From Paenibacillus sp. (GTDB lineage: Bacteria; Bacillota; Bacilli; Paenibacillales; NBRC-103111): a DNA stretch of 64,000 nt. The position numbers and the translations under genes are program-made. Position 1 is the first letter of the stretch. Every line of letters begins with the position of its first letter. The stretch covers positions 45,309 through 109,308 of the forward strand of contig JAPSLM010000012.1 in assembly GCA_031180825.1 (NCBI GenBank). The letters are read 5' to 3'. Shown in pieces: positions 33,582-41,834 of the stretch. The notes beneath the pieces are model-generated. The model did no database searches. It saw only the letters and a program-made list of their open reading frames with translations, and was not told where the DNA came from.

Positions 33582-34661
33582 TTATTCCGAAGGTTTGTCG
33601 ATCGCTTCGGCCATCGTTTTATCGGTCAGGTGGGCGTAGATTTGCGTCGTTTCCGGCGATGCGTGACCCAACTGCTCCTGCGTTTTGTACAAATCGTTGC
33701 GCAAGTAATAGTCGGTCGCGAACGAATGGCGCAGCTTATGCACGGATAAGTAAGGCTTGCCGAACCGCTTGGCGTACTTGATCACCATCTCCTGTATGGC
33801 GCGCTTGGTCATGCGCTCGCCTTCTTTTTTGCCGTTGGCGACGGCAAGGAAGAGGGCTTTTTCCCGTTTGGGCGCTTTGTATCTCGACTGGCGCTGCTCC
33901 AAATATGCGGCCAGGCAATCGACGGCTTCCTGCCGGAAATATACCGGCGTTTTGAACGTGTCGTCGTTTTTCCCTTTACGGTATACATACGTCAGCTTTT
34001 TCTTCAAGTCGATGTCTTCGACATTGAGATTAAAAACCTCGGATACGCGAAGGCCCGAATTCAGGATCAGGCTGATGATGCAGACGTCGCGGACCTTGTT
34101 CAGCTCGTAGGAGTAGAGCGCTTGTTTGTTTTTGGCCACATCGACCGGGTACCCGGTTTGCACGTACTCAATAAATTCGGCGATTTCCGACTCCTGCAGC
34201 AGCTTCCCTTCCAGTTTGGCCGCGGTATCCTTCGGCTTGTGCGTGCGTTTGATTTCGACTTTGGCCATCACGTTGCGCTTCAGCAGCGGGTAAAAATTCT
34301 CGTCCTCGGCAATTTGGCTCAAGTAATGGAACAGCGAGCGCAGCGAGGACAGTTTGCGGGCGATCGTCGTCTTGCCGTTCGAGTTTTCTTTGCGGGTGGC
34401 GAGGAACATTTTAAAATTGTCGATGCTGTCCATATGCAGCCGTTCCAGGTCGACAAGCGGCACATCCTTTACCGTGGCGGCGGATGACAAGCCTTCCGCA
34501 AGCAGCCAAGAAAAAAACGTATCGTAGTCCCGCACATATTCGAGCAGCGAAGAAGGGGAGAGGTCGGGCAGCTTGTAATTGATGAATTTCTCCACATACC
34601 ATGGCATGGAGGGCAATTTTTTCTCCAGCTCGCTGCGGTCTTTGATTTTGATGATATTCAT
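33582..34661 (-). CDS. Tyrosine site-specific recombinase, XerS-like
   Basis: The ATG at 34661 follows GGAGGCGG at good spacing; an in-frame ATG at 34676 overlaps that ribosome site. The 359-residue protein starts with a MPWYVEKFINYKL segment as in streptococcal XerS, then a core-binding SAM-like domain and a catalytic domain. The catalytic residues are present: Arg in NSGLRVSEVF, HKLRHSFAT, LGHASPETTQ and the Tyr in IYAHL. Two dif-like sites lie 26 and 118 bases upstream in its promoter region. XerS normally acts alone at a site next to its own gene, which fits this arrangement. Confidence 0.85.
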   Translation of the reverse strand: MNIIKIKDRSELEKKLPSMPWYVEKFINYKLPDLSPSSLLEYVRDYDTFFSWLLAEGLSSAATVKDVPLVDLERLHMDSIDNFKMFLATRKENSNGKTTIARKLSSLRSLFHYLSQIAEDENFYPLLKRNVMAKVEIKRTHKPKDTAAKLEGKLLQESEIAEFIEYVQTGYPVDVAKNKQALYSYELNKVRDVCIISLILNSGLRVSEVFNLNVEDIDLKKKLTYVYRKGKNDDTFKTPVYFRQEAVDCLAAYLEQRQSRYKAPKREKALFLAVANGKKEGERMTKRAIQEMVIKYAKRFGKPYLSVHKLRHSFATDYYLRNDLYKTQEQLGHASPETTQIYAHLTDKTMAEAIDKPSE

Positions 34662-34686
34662 GCGAACCGCCTCCATAGGATTATAT

Positions 34687-34714
34687 AGTTTACATAATAA
34701 TTATTATGTAATGT
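34687..34714 (-). other. dif-like Xer site B
   Basis: Arm AGTTTACATAA, centre TAATTA, arm TTATGTAATGT. The inner 22 bases form a perfect palindrome. On the minus strand the conserved arm reads TTATGTAAACT, in the same orientation as site A. It is 26 bases before the recombinase start and could also control that promoter. Confidence 0.58.
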
Positions 34715-34778
34715 AATGAGCTGACTGAAAACGTGATCGTTGTGCTTGTCTTGTCAAAGCGCGTTTCGCTCGCAAGGT

Positions 34779-34806
34779 TGTTTACATAAAAATAATTATG
34801 TAAACA
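34779..34806. other. dif-like Xer site C
   Basis: Perfectly inverted 11-base arms, TGTTTACATAA and TTATGTAAACA, are separated by a 6-base centre, AAATAA. It lies 64 bases beyond site B, upstream of the recombinase gene. Because the arms are symmetric, orientation is set only by the centre. Confidence 0.55.
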
Positions 34807-34899
34807 AATAGTCAGTATCATGAAACTCTCCGGTTCCTTAAATTTATTATGGGAGAGCAGGAACAGGTCTGTCAATTATAACCGGAGGCCCTCCGTATT

Positions 34900-34940
34900 A
34901 AAAAAAACGCCGTCCGCTTAAATAAAAGCGGCGGCGTTTC
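34900..34940 (-). terminator. Terminator of the PCYCGC lipoprotein gene
   Basis: AAACGCCG-CCGCTT (from 34904) pairs with AAGCGG-GGCGTTT (to 34939). On the minus strand the stem is followed by a TTTTTTT run (34901-34907). It begins 9 bases after the stop codon. Confidence 0.82.
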
Positions 34941-34948
34941 CGTCCTGA

Positions 34949-35434
34949 TCAGGCGGGCAGGGGAGTCGGGGTCGGTTTGGCGTAGCCTTTTTGATACTGC
35001 TTGTCGATCTGCTCGCGGATGTCTTTGGCCGAATGGCCCTGCTGCTGCCATTGCGCGGATTTGACGGCAATTTCCAGACATACGCCGCAGCGGGTGGCGT
35101 GATCGTCCCAAACGACCGAACCGTCGGAAGCGGTTTCTTTAATGAAGCAGTTCATGTTGCTTTGATGTCCGGCACTCTCGCCGCAGCCGCAATAACAAGG
35201 AATATGACCCAGCAGATCCTTCGTCTGGGCCGCAACCAAATACGCTTTCTTCATCTGCTCCGGCTGCTTGTCCAAAAAGGAGGGCAGCGTGCTCAGTGAA
35301 GCTGTCTTCTCCTGCAGGTCGCCGCTCGGCGTCTGATGCAGGCCGTGAGACTCCTCCGCCGTCTTGGAGCCGCAAGCGCCCAGCATCAACAGAAGGGCGG
35401 CCGAAGCCAGAACTACCGTTGCACGTCGTAACAA
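34949..35434 (-). CDS. PCYCGC-motif lipoprotein
   Basis: A TTG start at 35434 is preferred: AGGTGAG lies 5 bases upstream and the product then begins with a short basic segment and lipobox (MLGAC, Cys about residue 22). The 161-residue lipoprotein contains HIPCYCGCGESAGH near 85-98 and a CFIKE...CGVCLEIA pair near 110-135. This matches the PCYCGC protein family of Bacillales, thought to bind metal or a redox partner on the outer membrane face. It ends in a Pro/Thr-rich tail. Confidence 0.8.
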   Translation of the reverse strand: MLRRATVVLASAALLLMLGACGSKTAEESHGLHQTPSGDLQEKTASLSTLPSFLDKQPEQMKKAYLVAAQTKDLLGHIPCYCGCGESAGHQSNMNCFIKETASDGSVVWDDHATRCGVCLEIAVKSAQWQQQGHSAKDIREQIDKQYQKGYAKPTPTPLPA

Positions 35435-35762
35435 TGGACTCACCTCGTCGCATTTCGCTTTATTTGAACAGATTATACCATACCCTCGTATACCATGACA
35501 AAAGGAGCTTGGCACCGGTTATTCCAGATTTCGTACGATCATCGCCGCCGTCAGATGGGTGGATGATGACCAAGGTCTTGCGGCTTATGCGCCTTCCACC
35601 TGCACGATCCTTCGCCGAAATAATTCTCCTCGCAACCTGCAGCATGAAATGGATTGTATCCCATAATAGTGGAAATTTATCCCTCCCTGTCTCCGTATCC
35701 ATATGCCATAATGAAAAGGAATGAGCCTTACGTACCTTATATGCCAAGAGGAGGGAATTGAT

Positions 35763-36032
35763 GTGTTTGAAACGCTCGTCCAAATTTTGTGCCAAATTAA
35801 GGAGGACCCGTCGCTGCGGGAAAGGCTTAAACTGGAAACGGATTTGAATAACGATATCGGTTTGGATTCGCTGCAAATGATTAATTTTATGGTCAAGGTA
35901 GAGGAAGGACTGAAGATTGAAATCGATTACGACGAATTCGATTATTCTCACCTTGGCTCAATTGCTACGTTTATCGACTTCTTAGGCCGGTGCGCCCCGG
36001 CAGCGGGCACTTACGAGTATGCTGTCGAGTAA
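35763..36032 (+). CDS. Acyl carrier protein of an amino-acyl-ACP cluster
   Basis: The start is a GTG at 35763; GAGGAGGGA lies 6 bases upstream. The 89-residue ACP has the phosphopantetheine site DIGLDSLQM with Ser36 and the usual acidic helix 2. It differs from fatty-acid ACP in having a Tyr/Asp-rich helix 3 region and an extended C-terminus. Its stop overlaps the start of the ATP-grasp gene by 14 bases, so the two proteins are probably partners, as BtrI (ACP) and BtrJ (ligase) are in butirosin synthesis. Confidence 0.85.
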   Translation: MFETLVQILCQIKEDPSLRERLKLETDLNNDIGLDSLQMINFMVKVEEGLKIEIDYDEFDYSHLGSIATFIDFLGRCAPAAGTYEYAVE

Positions 36033-37389
36033 AGCCGCCGTCGCTTTGCGCCAAACGGTCATGGGTACCTTTGACCCGGAAACGCGCTGGAGAGACCCTC
36101 TGCTGTCGATGCTGCCCCGGATTCCCGACCCGGAAAGGGACCGGATCGTCCTTTGCATGGATGAACTGCTTTTCCCGCTCTGCGGGCCTGACGATATATT
36201 GTATACCCGCTGCCGGATCGACGACGCGCTGCTGGACTATTTCGCCAAGCTGGGCGTCTCGTTTCACCACCGCAGCGTCGTGGACTTGTCTTCGCCGGAG
36301 GCCGAAGAAGCGCTGCGCGCGGAGCATTTTGCGTCATGCGTATTTAAGCTTGCGTCCCGGGATGGCATCCCCGGCGTCAATGCGGACAAGCCGTACAGGC
36401 TTCAGCCGTATGCGGTAACGGAGGAGGCGCACGAGTATGCAAGGAACGTGATTTTTACGAACCCGCTTCCGGACTTGTCGGTGGTGAAGCGCGTGAACTC
36501 CAAGCTGTACCACCATCGGCTGCTGGAGGACATGGGACTGCGTACTTACGGTACGCCGGCCATGAGTGCGGAGGATGTGGAGCAATACGGCACCGAGCTG
36601 CTGCGCAAAGGCGCTTTACTGATCAAGGACCCGTTCGGCGTTTCCGGAAAAGGCAACCTGCTGATCGAAAATCCGTCGCTGCTGAAACGGATCGTTTCGT
36701 ACCTCCGGAAGCAGGAAGAAGCGGGTTCCCAAACGCTCTTGTTGCTCGAACCGCTATTGCCCAAGGCGGCCGACTTCTCCAGTCAGTGGCTGCTTGAGCC
36801 GGACGGCTCCCGGCAGCTGATTTCCGTTCAGCGGATGATAAACCGCCAGCAAAATTACGGAGGCTCGGTCACGGCGGAAGCCGCCTTTGTGAGCTTCCTC
36901 GAACAAAAAGAGTACTTTACCATGCTCGAGGCGGCCCTGCACGAGCTGTTTCTCGACGGCTATTTTGGATACGTTTGCTTCGACTCGATGATGCTGAAGG
37001 ACGGGGAGCTAGTCCCTATCGTCGAGATTAACGCCCGCATGTCGATGGGACTCATCAATGCCCATCTGGATCGGCTGCTTGCCGGCTGGAGCCTCAAGGG
37101 CTGGCTGACCTTTCTGTCTGTGGCTCTGCCGGACGCCTTTCGTTTCGAACAGCTTCTCCAAGCGCTGGAGGCCGAGCAGCTGTTGTTTACCCCGCAGCGC
37201 CCAAGCGGCATCATGCCGCTTTCCTCCGGCACGTTAACCGTGAACGGCGGTCCGGGAAGACGGTCTGCGGCGAACCCGAAAGGCCGGTTATACATGTCGG
37301 TGATCGGCCAAACGGAGGCGGCCCGGGAAGAAGCGTTGGAGCGGCTGAAGCAAGTGCTGCACGACCTCTCGGTCAAAGTATTCCATTAA
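36019..37389 (+). CDS. ATP-grasp ligase, BtrJ-like (amino acid to ACP)
   Basis: This 456-residue protein has an ATP-grasp fold. KLYHHRLLEDMGL begins the B domain, GALLIKDPFGVSGKGNLLI (near 195-213) gives the ATP-binding Lys and Gly-rich loop, and LVPIVEINARMSMGLINAH (near 335-352) gives the metal-binding Glu and Asn. The family includes BtrJ, which loads glutamate onto the ACP BtrI, and peptide ligases such as PGM1. The overlap with the ACP gene supports amino-acid-to-ACP loading. The real amino acid cannot be predicted. Confidence 0.78.
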   Translation: MLSSKAAVALRQTVMGTFDPETRWRDPLLSMLPRIPDPERDRIVLCMDELLFPLCGPDDILYTRCRIDDALLDYFAKLGVSFHHRSVVDLSSPEAEEALRAEHFASCVFKLASRDGIPGVNADKPYRLQPYAVTEEAHEYARNVIFTNPLPDLSVVKRVNSKLYHHRLLEDMGLRTYGTPAMSAEDVEQYGTELLRKGALLIKDPFGVSGKGNLLIENPSLLKRIVSYLRKQEEAGSQTLLLLEPLLPKAADFSSQWLLEPDGSRQLISVQRMINRQQNYGGSVTAEAAFVSFLEQKEYFTMLEAALHELFLDGYFGYVCFDSMMLKDGELVPIVEINARMSMGLINAHLDRLLAGWSLKGWLTFLSVALPDAFRFEQLLQALEAEQLLFTPQRPSGIMPLSSGTLTVNGGPGRRSAANPKGRLYMSVIGQTEAAREEALERLKQVLHDLSVKVFH

Positions 37390-37409
37390 CGGAAGGGCAG
37401 GGGCTGTGC

Positions 37410-38540
37410 ATGACCAAGGACGCGATCACGCTGCTGGCCTCGGGCAATTCGCTCGGCGCCTATATTCCTGCAATTCATCTGCGGGAAACCCTTGCGCGCC
37501 AACAAATACGGGCGGAAGTGCAGGTGCTTGAAACGCTCTATCGCGAGGAGACCCGCAGCAAAATCAACGGGTATAAAAAAGCGTTTCACAACGATTTTTC
37601 CGTCGCGCTGACCGGGCATAGGCTGGCCAGGGACATCAGCCCGAATCTCGACGATTCGGCGGTCCGACGGCTGCACGCGCATTGGCGGCAAACGGGCTGC
37701 GCGACATTCATCGCTTTTACGGGGTTCTGGCTGCCGATTCTGGAAGCTTACAAGGAGGTTGCGGGATTTCCCGTTCATATCGAATGGATTCATATGGATG
37801 CTTGCGACACCCCTTCGTATAAGGTTTACAAATCGTCCTACCAGGCCTACCGCAATGTGCGGTTTTACGATCCCGAGCTCGCAAGCCCCGGTTATTTGAT
37901 CGCGCCGGCGGACGCAGAAGCCGCTTCCTTCGGGGAACGGAACGACCGGTTTCTTATTCATGGCGGCGGTTGGGGGATCGGCACCTATCGGGACAAAATC
38001 GAGCGGCTGCGGCACGGCGGCTGCCGGCTGGATATGATTGCGTATGACGAGAGCGAGGTGGAGGAGGACGATGGAGAAACGCGTTATTTTATGGTGGATC
38101 CCGAATGGAGCCCGTGGATCAAAGACGCCGGCGGAACGCATATCTATCCTCCGATGCTGGAGCTCGTCAGGCGGCAGGGCAGGGTCGAACGGCGCAGGCT
38201 GCCGGACTACGCTTCCTATCTGGAGCTCGTTCGCTTAAGCCGGGCGATTATCAGCAAGCCGGGAGGCGCTACCTTGAACGATTCGCTGGTATACGCCACA
38301 CCGCTGCTGCTGCTTGAGCCGTTCGGTTATCATGAGGAAAGCAATGCCGCCTTCTGGAAGCGGTGCGGATTCGGCATCGGCTATGACGATTGGGAGGAGG
38401 AAGGATTTCCGGCGGCCCCTTTGCAGGCCTGCCACGAACGGTTGCAGAGACAGCGTAAGACAGTCTGCCATTACGGGAGGGAAATAGAAACGGCTCTTAA
38501 GGAGCGATACGTCTCATACATTAGCCTTACCAAAAAATGA
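37410..38540 (+). CDS. GT-B glycosyltransferase-like protein
   Basis: The 376-residue protein resembles UDP-glycosyltransferases of the GT1/GT28 type. It has an N-terminal Rossmann-like half (LLASGNSLGAYIPAIHLRETL) and a C-terminal donor site: RFLIHGGGWGIGTY, then LSRAIISKPGGATLNDSLVYATPLLLLEPFGYHEESNA. The Pro-Gly-Gly-Ala plus downstream Glu/His pattern is the sugar-nucleotide loop of that fold. It probably attaches a sugar to the product of the cluster. GGGCAGGG precedes the ATG at 37410, 20 bases after the ligase stop. Confidence 0.72.
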   Translation: MTKDAITLLASGNSLGAYIPAIHLRETLARQQIRAEVQVLETLYREETRSKINGYKKAFHNDFSVALTGHRLARDISPNLDDSAVRRLHAHWRQTGCATFIAFTGFWLPILEAYKEVAGFPVHIEWIHMDACDTPSYKVYKSSYQAYRNVRFYDPELASPGYLIAPADAEAASFGERNDRFLIHGGGWGIGTYRDKIERLRHGGCRLDMIAYDESEVEEDDGETRYFMVDPEWSPWIKDAGGTHIYPPMLELVRRQGRVERRRLPDYASYLELVRLSRAIISKPGGATLNDSLVYATPLLLLEPFGYHEESNAAFWKRCGFGIGYDDWEEEGFPAAPLQACHERLQRQRKTVCHYGREIETALKERYVSYISLTKK

Positions 38541-38577
38541 AGGACGGAGATATACGATCTACGATCAGGAGGACGAC

Positions 38578-39564
38578 ATGGAACGAATCCGGGTGAGCGG
38601 ACTGCACAAAACCTACGATTATTACACGAAGGAAGCGGGTCTCCGGCATTCCTTGAAAAATTTGTTTTCCCGCAAAATGTTGAAGAAGGAAGCGGTCAAA
38701 CCGATCTCGTTCGAGATCGCGCCCGGGGAATGCGTCGGCTTCATCGGTCCGAACGGAGCCGGGAAGACGACGACGCTGAAGATGCTTTCCGGGATTCTTC
38801 ATCCGACCGGCGGGGAAGCCTCGGTATTCGGCCATACGCCATGGGAGCGCAAGAATGAATTCAAGCGCATCTTCTCGCTGGTCATGGGTCAAAAAAACCA
38901 GCTGTGGGTAGATCTGCCCGCCATCGAATCGATCTACCTGAACAAATGCATTTACCAGATTCCGGACGACGCCTACGAGCGGATGCTTGCCGAGCTGTCG
39001 GAGATGCTGGACGTGAAGCATCTGCTGCAGGTCCAGGTCCGGCGGCTGTCGCTCGGCGAACGGATGAAGATGGAGCTGATCGCCGCGCTCATTCACAGCC
39101 CGAAGCTGTTGTTTCTGGACGAGCCGACGATCGGCCTCGATCTGATCTCGCAGAAAAAGATCCGGGAATTCCTGACCTATTACAACGAACAATTCAACGG
39201 AACCTTGATTTTGACCAGCCACTATATGAAGGATATCGAGGACGTCTGCAAGCGTACGATCGTCATTAACGAAGGCCGGATTTTGTATGACGGCGATTTT
39301 AAGAAAATCAACGAGCTGTTCAACGAGGTCAAGGTGCTGAACGTTCAGTTTTCCGAGCCGGTGCCGGAAGAAAGCTTAAGGCCGCTCGGCTGCGTCTCCA
39401 AGCGCGACCCGTATCACGCGGTCATCGAGCTGCCGAAGGAGCACTTGAAGCCGGTATCCCGAATGCTGCTGGACCGGTTTCCGGTTGTCGACTTCACGGT
39501 TGCGGATCTCCCGCTTGAAGAAAGCATTGCCAAGCTGTACGGCAAAGAAGTAGCCACCGGATGA
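38578..39564 (+). CDS. ABC transporter ATPase, COG4586-type, without a permease gene
   Basis: The 328-residue ATPase has Walker A GPNGAGKTT (near 57-65), signature RRLSLGERMKME (near 153) and Walker B LLFLDEPTIGLDL. The switch His is in LTSHYMKDIEDV. The N-terminal lead (HKTYDYYTKEAGLRHSLKNLFSR) and the C-terminal extension resemble COG4586 ATPases, which normally work with two ABC-2 permeases encoded next to them. No permease gene is present here, so the partner is elsewhere, lost, or replaced. It likely exports the cluster product or gives self-resistance. Confidence 0.82.
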   Translation: MERIRVSGLHKTYDYYTKEAGLRHSLKNLFSRKMLKKEAVKPISFEIAPGECVGFIGPNGAGKTTTLKMLSGILHPTGGEASVFGHTPWERKNEFKRIFSLVMGQKNQLWVDLPAIESIYLNKCIYQIPDDAYERMLAELSEMLDVKHLLQVQVRRLSLGERMKMELIAALIHSPKLLFLDEPTIGLDLISQKKIREFLTYYNEQFNGTLILTSHYMKDIEDVCKRTIVINEGRILYDGDFKKINELFNEVKVLNVQFSEPVPEESLRPLGCVSKRDPYHAVIELPKEHLKPVSRMLLDRFPVVDFTVADLPLEESIAKLYGKEVATG

Positions 39565-39618
39565 CCCCGCAGGCGAGAACAACCGCTTCTACTTCAGAAA
39601 GGCAGGGGAGTTTATACT

Positions 39619-40677
39619 ATGAATCGGTATCAATTGCCTCTGCAGCCGCCGCCGATCAAAGGCTTCTTGCGCTGGGCGTATACGTTATCCATCACGCACC
39701 ATTACGAAGAAACGTTGCCTTGGTATTATACCAATTTCATCCAAATGTCGTGCACAAAGCATTTTCTGGAAAAACAGCAGCAGTTTTTTTTCGATTTTTT
39801 CCGGGGCAAGCCGAACGAGCTGAACTTCAACAATCCGTTTCTTTTGACCTGTGCCGTCAATTATGAGCTGTTGTCGAGCTATCGCCCGGAGGAGCTTGTC
39901 GATTTTATGGTCGGGCGCATCAAGCAAGGCTATTATGCGATCGTCTTCATCGACGAATCGAAAATTACGGGCAGCCCTGCCCATGCCGGCGACGCGTTTC
40001 CCCATCATCTGATGCTCTCCGGCTACGACTTGAAGGAACGAACGTTCGATGTGTCGATGTTCGATTTCAATCAGGTGTACCGTACGATCAATATCCCGTT
40101 CGAGGAATTCATTAGCGCTTGCGAATCGATGAAGCGGCTTATCGAAAGCGGAGTTGAAGCGGATCACCATACGTTTTTTTACCGGTTTAACGGGGAGCAT
40201 CCTTTTGCGTTCGATCCGGTGGCAGTCGCGGATCAACTGCGCGATTATTTGAACAGCGAGACTCATTTGAACCGGATCAACTATAACCCGGACGGCGAAG
40301 TGTTCGGTCTGGAGACATACGAGTATCTCCAGATGTATTTCAAGGCCGCTGCGGAGCGGCATCCCTCGTTGGTGTGGCCCAACGCCGTAAGGCATCTGCA
40401 TTTGCTCTGGGAGCACAAAAAGGTGATGTCGGATCGAATCCGGTACTTTACGCAGCACGGCATCATCGAACAGGACGAGGAGCTGCAGCATTCGTTCGAA
40501 GAGCTCGCGAACAAGGCGAAGCTGCTGCGCGATCAACTGGCCATCGCGGAAATGAAAGGCGATGACCGCATTTATGCGAAGGTGCCCGCCAAGCTGGTGG
40601 CGATTAAGGAAAGAGAGCCGGAACTGCTGGAGCGGTTGTTGAAGCGCGTGGAGGCGGGCCAGCCGGTAGGAACATAG
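39619..40677 (+). CDS. Papain-like acyltransferase/peptidase, BtrH-like
   Basis: I recognise this 352-residue protein only by resemblance. Residues about 1-190 look like a C39/BtrH N-terminal papain fold: Cys in FIQMSCTKHFL near 47, a hydrophobic core, and His-Asp in AFPHHLMLSGYDLKERTFDVSMFD near 132-153. BtrH moves an amino-acyl group from its ACP to an acceptor. The C-terminal 150 residues are helical and charged, probably coiled-coil-like (about 280-345). It is last in the ACP/ligase/GT/ABC cluster, and GGGAG precedes the ATG at 39619. Confidence 0.55.
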   Translation: MNRYQLPLQPPPIKGFLRWAYTLSITHHYEETLPWYYTNFIQMSCTKHFLEKQQQFFFDFFRGKPNELNFNNPFLLTCAVNYELLSSYRPEELVDFMVGRIKQGYYAIVFIDESKITGSPAHAGDAFPHHLMLSGYDLKERTFDVSMFDFNQVYRTINIPFEEFISACESMKRLIESGVEADHHTFFYRFNGEHPFAFDPVAVADQLRDYLNSETHLNRINYNPDGEVFGLETYEYLQMYFKAAAERHPSLVWPNAVRHLHLLWEHKKVMSDRIRYFTQHGIIEQDEELQHSFEELANKAKLLRDQLAIAEMKGDDRIYAKVPAKLVAIKEREPELLERLLKRVEAGQPVGT

Positions 40678-40688
40678 CCAGAAAAAGG

Positions 40689-40717
40689 AAACAGCTGCTT
40701 TGCGGGCGGCTGTTTTT
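40689..40717 (+). terminator. Terminator of the ACP cluster
   Basis: AACAGC (40690-40695) pairs with GCTGTT (40709-40714), followed by TTTTTT on +. It lies 12 bases after the stop of the BtrH-like gene and closes the five-gene unit that starts at 35763. Confidence 0.8.
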
Positions 40718-40995
40718 TCATGCGCGGCAGGTAGGTATGGGTTAAACTGTTGAATCAACGCATCCGATTCTTTGATTTCAGAGTCGTGATTATAAAGCTT
40801 CGGCATTATCGAGCTGAGATTGGCATGACACCGAATAGTAACCTATACTTAGTGCATCGTTAAGCGGGTCCAATTAGAGGTTCCCGCCTCAAGGGCGTTT
40901 AAGCCCGTCGCAGGACACCGTTTTCAGTTTCGTACTAATCAGCATTAACCGGCCGCATGTAGTTTGCAGGACATAATTATCTTAGGGAGGCCATC
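40718..40995 (+). other. Leader with two hairpins before the NAT gene
   Basis: No gene is seen. GCGGG (40864-40868) can pair with CCCGC (40883-40887) around a 14-base loop, and GGGC-GTTTAA-GCCC follows. There is no T-run, so it is not a standard terminator. It could be an attenuator or RNA leader of the NAT gene; I do not recognise a riboswitch class. Confidence 0.3.
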
Positions 40996-41748
40996 GTGAT
41001 AGATATAAGTCTTTACTTGCAGCGCATCCAATTGGCAGGGCCCGTTCAACAAACCTTGGAAGGCTTGACGCAGCTGCAGAAACGGCATGTGACTCGAATT
41101 CCTTTTGAAAATTTGGATATACTGCGCGGTATTCCGATCTCGCTGCAGACCGACGCTCTCTTCGATAAACTCGTCAACCGGCAAAGGGGAGGCGTCTGCT
41201 ACGAATTAAACGGACTGTTTAGCGAGCTGCTGCGGCGAACCGGGTTCGACGCCCATTTGGTAGCCGCAACCGTTAACCGGGGAGACGGGCAATGGGGGAC
41301 GGAAGGCTCGCATGCCACCAATCTCGTACATTTGGAAGAGCGGCAGTATTTGGTTGACGTCGGCTTTGGCGGCAACTCCCCACGCCGACCGGTTCCCATG
41401 ACCGGGGAAGAGATTCGGGACGCGGACGGTTTTTATCGGATCAGACCGTATCCCGAGCTGCGAAATGAATATGTTTTGGAGAAGAAGGAGGACCGGGACT
41501 GGACAATACTGTACAGGTTTAGTCCGGAGCCGAAGCCATTGGCGGATTTTTCCAGGGTGTGCGACGTGACACAATATGCCCCGGAATCGCCGTTCAACAA
41601 GGTTCATTTTTTGATGAAAGTGACGGATAACGGACGGATCACGCTGTACGATCGTTCTTTGACCGTGGTCGACGGCCTCCATAAAACGAAAGAGACGATC
41701 GAAGCGAGACGCATCGACGAAATTTTGGACCGGTTTCTGGCTCCTTAG
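40996..41748 (+). CDS. Arylamine N-acetyltransferase family protein
   Basis: The start is a GTG at 40996 after GGGAGG. The 250-residue protein has the NAT catalytic triad: Cys68 (QRGGVCYELNGLF), His106 (GSHATNLV) and Asp121 (YLVDVGFGG). The N-terminal FENLDILRG motif is also typical. NATs acetylate arylamines or, in biosynthetic clusters, release or cyclise amide products such as in rifamycin. It is separated from the ACP cluster by a terminator, so a shared role is only possible, not shown. Confidence 0.9.
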   Translation: MIDISLYLQRIQLAGPVQQTLEGLTQLQKRHVTRIPFENLDILRGIPISLQTDALFDKLVNRQRGGVCYELNGLFSELLRRTGFDAHLVAATVNRGDGQWGTEGSHATNLVHLEERQYLVDVGFGGNSPRRPVPMTGEEIRDADGFYRIRPYPELRNEYVLEKKEDRDWTILYRFSPEPKPLADFSRVCDVTQYAPESPFNKVHFLMKVTDNGRITLYDRSLTVVDGLHKTKETIEARRIDEILDRFLAP

Positions 41749-41834
41749 GTCCGGCGCACCGTTGCGGCTACTCCCGCGCATGACATATAATAACGACAGA
41801 CGAACGAGAACAGGCCAGAGGAGCGTACACACCT

